Of a DNA stretch of 64,000 nt, positions 59,164 to 64,000 are shown piece after piece. A program made the translations under genes and the position numbers. Position 1 is the stretch's first letter; every line of letters begins with the position of its first letter. Where the stretch lies: contig JAPQWV010001658.1 of assembly GCA_027422505.1 (NCBI GenBank), positions 1 to 64,000 on the forward strand, written 5' to 3'. The stretch comes from Craterostigma plantagineum. Its lineage: Eukaryota > Streptophyta > Magnoliopsida > Lamiales > Linderniaceae. The notes below the pieces were generated by a model. That model saw only the letters and a program-made list of their open reading frames with translations. It searched no databases and was not told where the DNA came from.

Positions 59164-61611
59164 CTACCTTCCATTTGAAACCCTACCCTTTCTGCCTTCA
59201 AAGGCTATGATCTTAGGGTGTGATCTCCATAATTCAGACACAGAAGAAGGACCCTTTTTCAGCTGTCTCCTTCGATTCGAGGTTGCTTCACTAGAATCTT
59301 CTTCTACTTCGCCACTTCGATTGTAATGTCTATGACCTTTGTCCTTTGACTCCTTTCTGAGTATTCTCGCTATGGAACTCGCCGTGTGGGATTCGAGGCG
59401 TTACTACTCATTGGACTTTCGTACGGTTCGATCTCTTTCTCATTTGCTTCCGAAAGAATCCTATCCTCAAAGATCGAGAAAATGTCGTCTGGATTTGGGG
59501 TTCGTAAGTCAGCTCTCTAACATCTCTTATATCAACAGAAGAAGCAATCAGATGTAAGGACTGAGCTTTCTTTCTCTCTTCTACGTTTGATTCTGCTTTC
59601 GCAGAGTTTAAAAAGGACTTCAGCTCATCTACTAGACGATTCATGTAAGAGTATTTCTCTTCAAGCATCGCTTTAGCATCAACAAGCTTCATCTGCACAC
59701 GTTCTTCACGCCAAACCTCGGCCAACTGTAACATTTTCCTCTCTTCTTCGACTTCGTCGTGGAGTTCGCCGTATTCCCTCTTCAGCAATTCTAGCTCGGA
59801 CTTGTCTTCTCTCATTTCCTTAGCTAGTTCATCGCAGACCTCCTCGATCATTTCTCGGGCTTTTCTTTCCTTTTCGTATTCGTGAAGGCAGCATTTGGTT
59901 AGCACTTTAGCGTCTGCCAGCTCTTTGACCATCTTAGAGTGGGCCATCTCGAGCTTCTGCCTGGTTTTCTTCTCTCGGGTCAGCTCAGATTTCATGTCGT
60001 TGATGAAAAGTCGGATCTTTTCGTGTTCTCTCCTTTTCCACGACGCTCTTTCTTCGCCGAATTTGTGAAGGAACTGCTCGAGTTTCTTCTTTGAAGATCT
60101 CCGTTCTGTTTCGAGCTCGTTGATCCTGGATTTGGCCCGCTCGAGATCTTTTTCGAGCGCCGAGACTGATACTGATGATTTGTTGGGTCGACTTTGTTTG
60201 AAGAATATTTGGTTGGACTTGTCTGACTCTTTCAAGCCTACTGGAGCCCACTTGGTTGCTCCCTCCATAGCAGCATTTGAGAGTTTAAACAATGGCTCAA
60301 ACTGATCATATTGTAATAGACTCACAATGTAAGAATGTAACGAAAAAAGAGCTGACAAAGATCACAAAAAAACAGAGGATACGTACGCTGTCCTGAGAAT
60401 GACCATGAAGAGGTGTCCCAGAACGGCTTCCTTCATGCTGCAGATTAAGAACGACAACGAAATTTCCAGTCATGAATTTATTTATTCTTCGAAGCTGACA
60501 ACTCAAACCTACAACATCATAATTATGACAGCAGCATACTCAAGAAGCCTTGTATGTGTACGATGTTCGAAAGATAAGGCCAATGAAACTGAAAATGAAG
60601 CTGGTCCCAAGTTTGTGATCGTCTATACAAGTACTACTATAAACAAGTTAATGAAGACTTGTAACCAACAGCATTGAAGGCGAATTCAACATCACATGAC
60701 TCCTCAGACTTTATTGTTCAATGAATCAAAACATGCTTCGCTGAAGGGACCTTTCAATAAATCAATGTCAGAAATTATTGCTAACACTCTGTCCTTTTCT
60801 TGAAAAATGAAAGTTTGGCTCTCACTATTAACTTGGCAGCACATACAACCTTAACGTTCTTTACAATTGGTCCCCCACTCTATTGATAGAAAAGGCCCTC
60901 ACTGGATACGTTGGAATGACATCAATGAATCTAATGGACATGTCGTTTAGATGTGGATTAAACGAAAGCAGAAAATCAAGAATCACGAATCTGCAATCTT
61001 ACACAGCTCAAGTCCAACCCTTGGCAAGTTTGTCATATAAAGCCTTATCATACAGATACAAATTTTTTCATAAAAATGCCATGTTTAACCAAGAAAAAAA
61101 GACAATTAGGAGATCAAATATCAGAACCTGAACCTCGAATCCCTTGAACGGCCACCCTTCACCTCCGACGAGTGCAGCCTCCACATCACAGCGCCGATCT
61201 TCCTCGACGAAGACCCCATCGACTTCATTTTCCTTCGGCGAAGTTCTCCGCCAACTTCAGCTGAATTTTTCTCATACTCAATTGAGCCGACCATCCAATT
61301 AGCCTCGTCAAACTTCCACTCAGCAAGGGGGTCTCTGGTCTGCTTAAACTTACACCAGATGTATCGCCGGAATTGGACTTCATCCTGAATCCGGTGCCCG
61401 AGTTCTTGATCCTCCGGCGAGGTGGATTCGCATGGAAATTTTGCTTGTTCTGAGGATCTGACGATGGCGAATTGAGTTCGCGGGGCGTGGTTTTCTCTAG
61501 AGAGATGTTCATTGTTCTATCGCAGTTCGCTCTAGGCTCGGCCATTCCAAGGTCAGCGACGACGGCGTACCATAGCTTGGCCCGGCGAGCTGATTGATGA
61601 AGCTTTCCCAC
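59164..61611 (-). CDS. At5g41620-like coiled-coil protein
   Basis: Uncharacterised plant family predicted to be long coiled coils (relatives include At5g41620, At3g20350 and At1g50660). Start near ATG 61611. Exon 1 ends near 61130 and includes SRPETPLL and, after shifts, GSSSRKIGAVMWRLH. A small exon is near 60460-60405 (LQHEGSRSGTPLHGHSQDS). The main exon, about 60330-59410, has the family core: SVSALEKDLERAKSRINELE, EMIEEVCDELAKEMREDK and REERVQMKLVDAKAMLEEKY, a continuous heptad-rich helix. The tail (DDIFSIFEDRILSEANE, ELWRSHPKIIAFEGRKGR) ends at 59164. Two shifts lie in the tail. Function unknown. Confidence 0.82.
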
Positions 61612-61624
61612 GCGCGTGCCAGTC

Positions 61625-62790
61625 CTCTGTGTCTGACTCAGAGAGAGAGAGAGAGTTTGTTTACATTACAATACCATTATTTTCTTCGGATATTTAAATA
61701 CGGTTCTTAAACGGCGTCGCTCCAGGGCCAGGTTGTATTTAATTAGTATTGTTAAATAAATTCCTAGGTGAGGCCCAATTACCAAAAAACAGCCTTCGGC
61801 CCAAAACGTTTTTTAGGACTTCTCTCTCTCCCTTGGATATATGGATGTAATCCGAATCCGCTTGAAACGGGCCGGGGCCCGCCCTTCCGTAATAGTTGAT
61901 CATCGTCATGATCTTCAACTTTCAGATGATCAAATAATCGAAATTTACGTAATTTAACATCTGAGAGTTCAATACGGTTGAAACTCTATAAATTAATACT
62001 CGATAATTTAATAAACTCTTTAATATAATATTTCCGACCGGTCTCGACTCGGGGATAACGTACTAAATTAATAATTCTCTAAAATTATAAGATAATAGTA
62101 TTTTGATAATTTCTATAGGCCCGCATAAATTATAAATTAATAATTTCATATGTAAAAATATTATCATATTACATGAACGAAGATATAATTAAATGTACAT
62201 TTAACACCATACGATTATGATAGACTTGAGAGATTGAAGGTTTAATCCTTAATTTGACATTCAATAAGGACATAGGAGATTGAAGGTTATTTGATATTTG
62301 GGAAGTTTGAAAGGTAATTAATATACACTATAAATTAATAAAATATTAATTTATCGATAAATTAATAATTATTAATTTATCGATTATTAGTTAACTCTTT
62401 TAATTAATAAATTTGGTCCGTCCCAACTGTATTAATGCACAGTAATAAAGAAAACTGCTACAGTAATAACAGCAGTCAGCACTCAGCAGTGAGCTGCTGC
62501 TAACTACTACTCAAAATGCGCAGTCAAAAGTCATGAGAGGCGTGGGCTGCTGCGAAACTTCGGTCGTCGTTTAGTTACTTAAAATATGCTTCACAGTTCA
62601 TATTCGTGTTGATTTCCAGTATTTAATTACCTCTCCCAATATAAAAAAAAAAAAATGAGCATCATCAATGCCTTCAACGTCAACGCTCAGCAGTAGGTAG
62701 TATATATTTAGTAATTTAGTAGGTAGCCCAAGCGCAGAGTCAAGAAACAGCTGCTCACAAATCTTTTTTTTTTTAAACTCTTTCTACAGC
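61625..62790. other. Intergenic region, no gene seen
   Basis: Contains an AG microsatellite (61637-61652) and very AT-rich sequence at 61960-62400. No supported frame or RNA gene. Confidence 0.5.
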
Positions 62791-62803
62791 ACATATGAAT
62801 GTG

Positions 62804-62810
62804 TATAAAT
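62804..62810 (+). promoter_or_regulatory. TATA box of FAX gene
   Basis: TATAAAT within GTGTATAAATATATATAGGC, 92 bp upstream of the ATG at 62896. Confidence 0.6.
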
Positions 62811-62895
62811 ATATATAGGCACAACCCACCATCTTTCAATCATCAAAGAACCCATCTTTAGGACAAAACAAAAAAAAGAAAAGAAAGAAACAAAA

Positions 62896-63435
62896 ATGAT
62901 CAACGATTATGTAGTGACGTTCCCATATGCTTTGCTGTTAGTGTTCGGCGGCTTATTTGGGTACGCCAAGAAAGGGAGCACAGCTTCATTAGCTGGGGGG
63001 CTCACCAGTGGATTACTCCTCCTCCTAGCTGCTTTCTGAGCGTCAAGCTTATTACAATCGCAGGAACTCATACTTTGCGTTCATCCTTCAATTGGGTATG
63101 TATTTATGTAATAATATTAAATCATCATCCTATGTTCGAGTTTGTGGTTTCTTTTCTCACCTTAAAATGAACATCAGTCGTCGGTGCTCTGCTTTCGTGG
63201 GTCATGGGTCATCGGTGGTGGGACACCCGCAAAATGAGCCTGCTGGCCTTGTTTGTATTATAAGGTGAAAAATATATTATTCAATTCAATCAAGAATTTA
63301 TAAATAATGATCATATATATATGGGTGCATCTCAATTTGTATTTTTAATTAATGCTAACGCAGCCTTGTGGTGACTAAATTTACGTCTGCGTGGTGGCGA
63401 CCGGCGGCAACCAAATTCCGGCCAAGGCAGACTAG
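62896..63435 (+). CDS. FAX: FAX/TMEM14-family fatty acid export-like membrane protein
   Basis: Small four-helix membrane protein; plant FAX proteins export fatty acids from plastids or act at other membranes (FAX5/6-type lack a transit peptide). ATG 62896: MINDYVVTFPYALLLVFGGL, FGYAKKGSTASLAGGLTSGL, LLLLAAF (family signature GYxKxGSxASLxxG). One missing base near 63037 leads to NRRNSYFAFILQL. The second exon, about 63179-63265, gives VVGALLSWVMGHRWWDTRKM and PAGLVC. The last exon from about 63360 ends VATGGNQIPAKAD, stop 63433-63435. The ATGGN ending is typical. Short exons and three shifts make it easy to miss. The N-terminus matches the non-plastid members. Confidence 0.85.
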
Positions 63436-63479
63436 ATATTAAAAAATCTGTTATTTTCCGACCATAATGAACAATACTT

Positions 63480-64000
63480 TGTTGGTGTAATGTAACGTTC
63501 TTCGGTAATATCGTTGGTTCGGTGTTGGCGTCTGGTCGGTGGCGCTCGTAAAACTCAAACAGAGTTTGGTTATACGTCGAAGTCGAGGCACGTACGTCGT
63601 ACGCTTTCCGTAAGACGTTATTGCCCCGTATTTCAGTGCCTCGGGTTGTCGCAATACGTCTCGAAGATACAACGACTTCAGGAATTTCGAAACGTCGCAC
63701 AGCGTAACGAAATTATCGGGTGAATCGACTCGAGCCTTTCTTGCTTTATTATTAACTTGGACTAGTATGCACTAACTCTAGAATGCTTTGGGTGTGATTG
63801 AATGAATTTCCAAACTCGTCAGGGGTCTATTTATAGCTTTTCAAAGGTTGCTGGGGTCAATCTGCGAATAGCTGCAACTGTTGGGCTATTCTGGCACCCT
63901 TTGACCTTTTGACAGGGGTCATTTCACGAATAGAAACAACTTTCGGGCCCCTTTGGAATAGGTACCTTTCAGCCCATGCGGTTCGACCCTAGCCGAACCG
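63480..64000 (-). mobile_element. LTR of the solo-LTR family, cut by the window edge
   Basis: Begins TGTTGGTGTAATG and from 63512 matches 4303 onward (TTGGCGTCTGGTCGG, GTCGAGGCACGTACG, GGGGTCTATTTATAGC). It is in the same orientation as the solo LTR, with the minus-strand TATAAATA conserved. Relative to the solo copy it keeps about 30 extra bases after the terminus and an insertion near 63788. Whether it is solo or part of a full element cannot be seen. It starts 45 bp after the FAX stop codon. Confidence 0.88.

Overview
The window is nuclear DNA of a dicot-like flowering plant. The evidence is intron-split genes with GT/AG borders, plant-only families (phytocyanin, arabinogalactan protein, EAR-motif ERF, PMD, SHV3-type GDPDL, FAX/TMEM14), a plant-type tRNA-Phe, and Ty1/copia and Athila-type Ty3/gypsy retroelements. 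I cannot name the species.

Layout. 1-7045 is a direct tandem duplication of about 1.45 kb; its second copy carries a solo LTR (4299-5720, TSD ATAGG) that holds a nested MITE. Between the two copies lie a 71/72-bp tandem array and a Tourist-like MITE. 7046-11301 is a decayed, 5'-truncated copia element on the minus strand. 11302-25645 is a complete Athila-type element on the minus strand, with two nearly identical 1.74-kb LTRs, PBS, PPT, gag, protease, RT, RNase H, integrase and an Athila ORF1-like 3' gene. 25646-28715 is repeat-rich spacer. 28811-63435 is the gene-rich part: PARN (+), early nodulin-like phytocyanin (-), AGP (-), a DUF761/DUF4408-type protein (-), a small conserved protein (-), a PMD-carrying Mutator-like element, GDPDL (-), PP4/PPX catalytic subunit (-), EAR-type ERF repressor (-), mitochondrial uL30 (-), tRNA-Phe (-), Rab3GAP catalytic subunit (+), glycine-rich wall protein (+), an At5g41620-like coiled-coil protein (-) and FAX/TMEM14 (+). 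A second LTR of the solo-LTR family starts 45 bp after FAX and runs off the right edge.

How it fits together. The cellular genes are not an operon. From memory, several (Rab3GAP, uL30, PPX2, GDPDL4) have Arabidopsis counterparts close together on chromosome 5, which suggests an old collinear block.

The most unusual content is in the Athila-type element. A 12-bp palindrome, TCACGGCCGTGA, is arrayed with a half-site about 22 bp away and a spacing of about 62 or 72 bp. It occurs upstream of the TATA box in both LTRs, and again inside the element in the opposite orientation, upstream of a TATAAATAG box and a 54-codon antisense ORF with one membrane segment. The same architecture recurs as a free-standing array at 2150-2500. 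The LTR leader also holds four hairpins with different stems but a common loop.

Caution: nearly every conserved gene here has one or more single-base frame breaks, often in short homopolymers. Uncorrected sequence errors are the likeliest cause, so broken frames should not be read as pseudogenes without checking.
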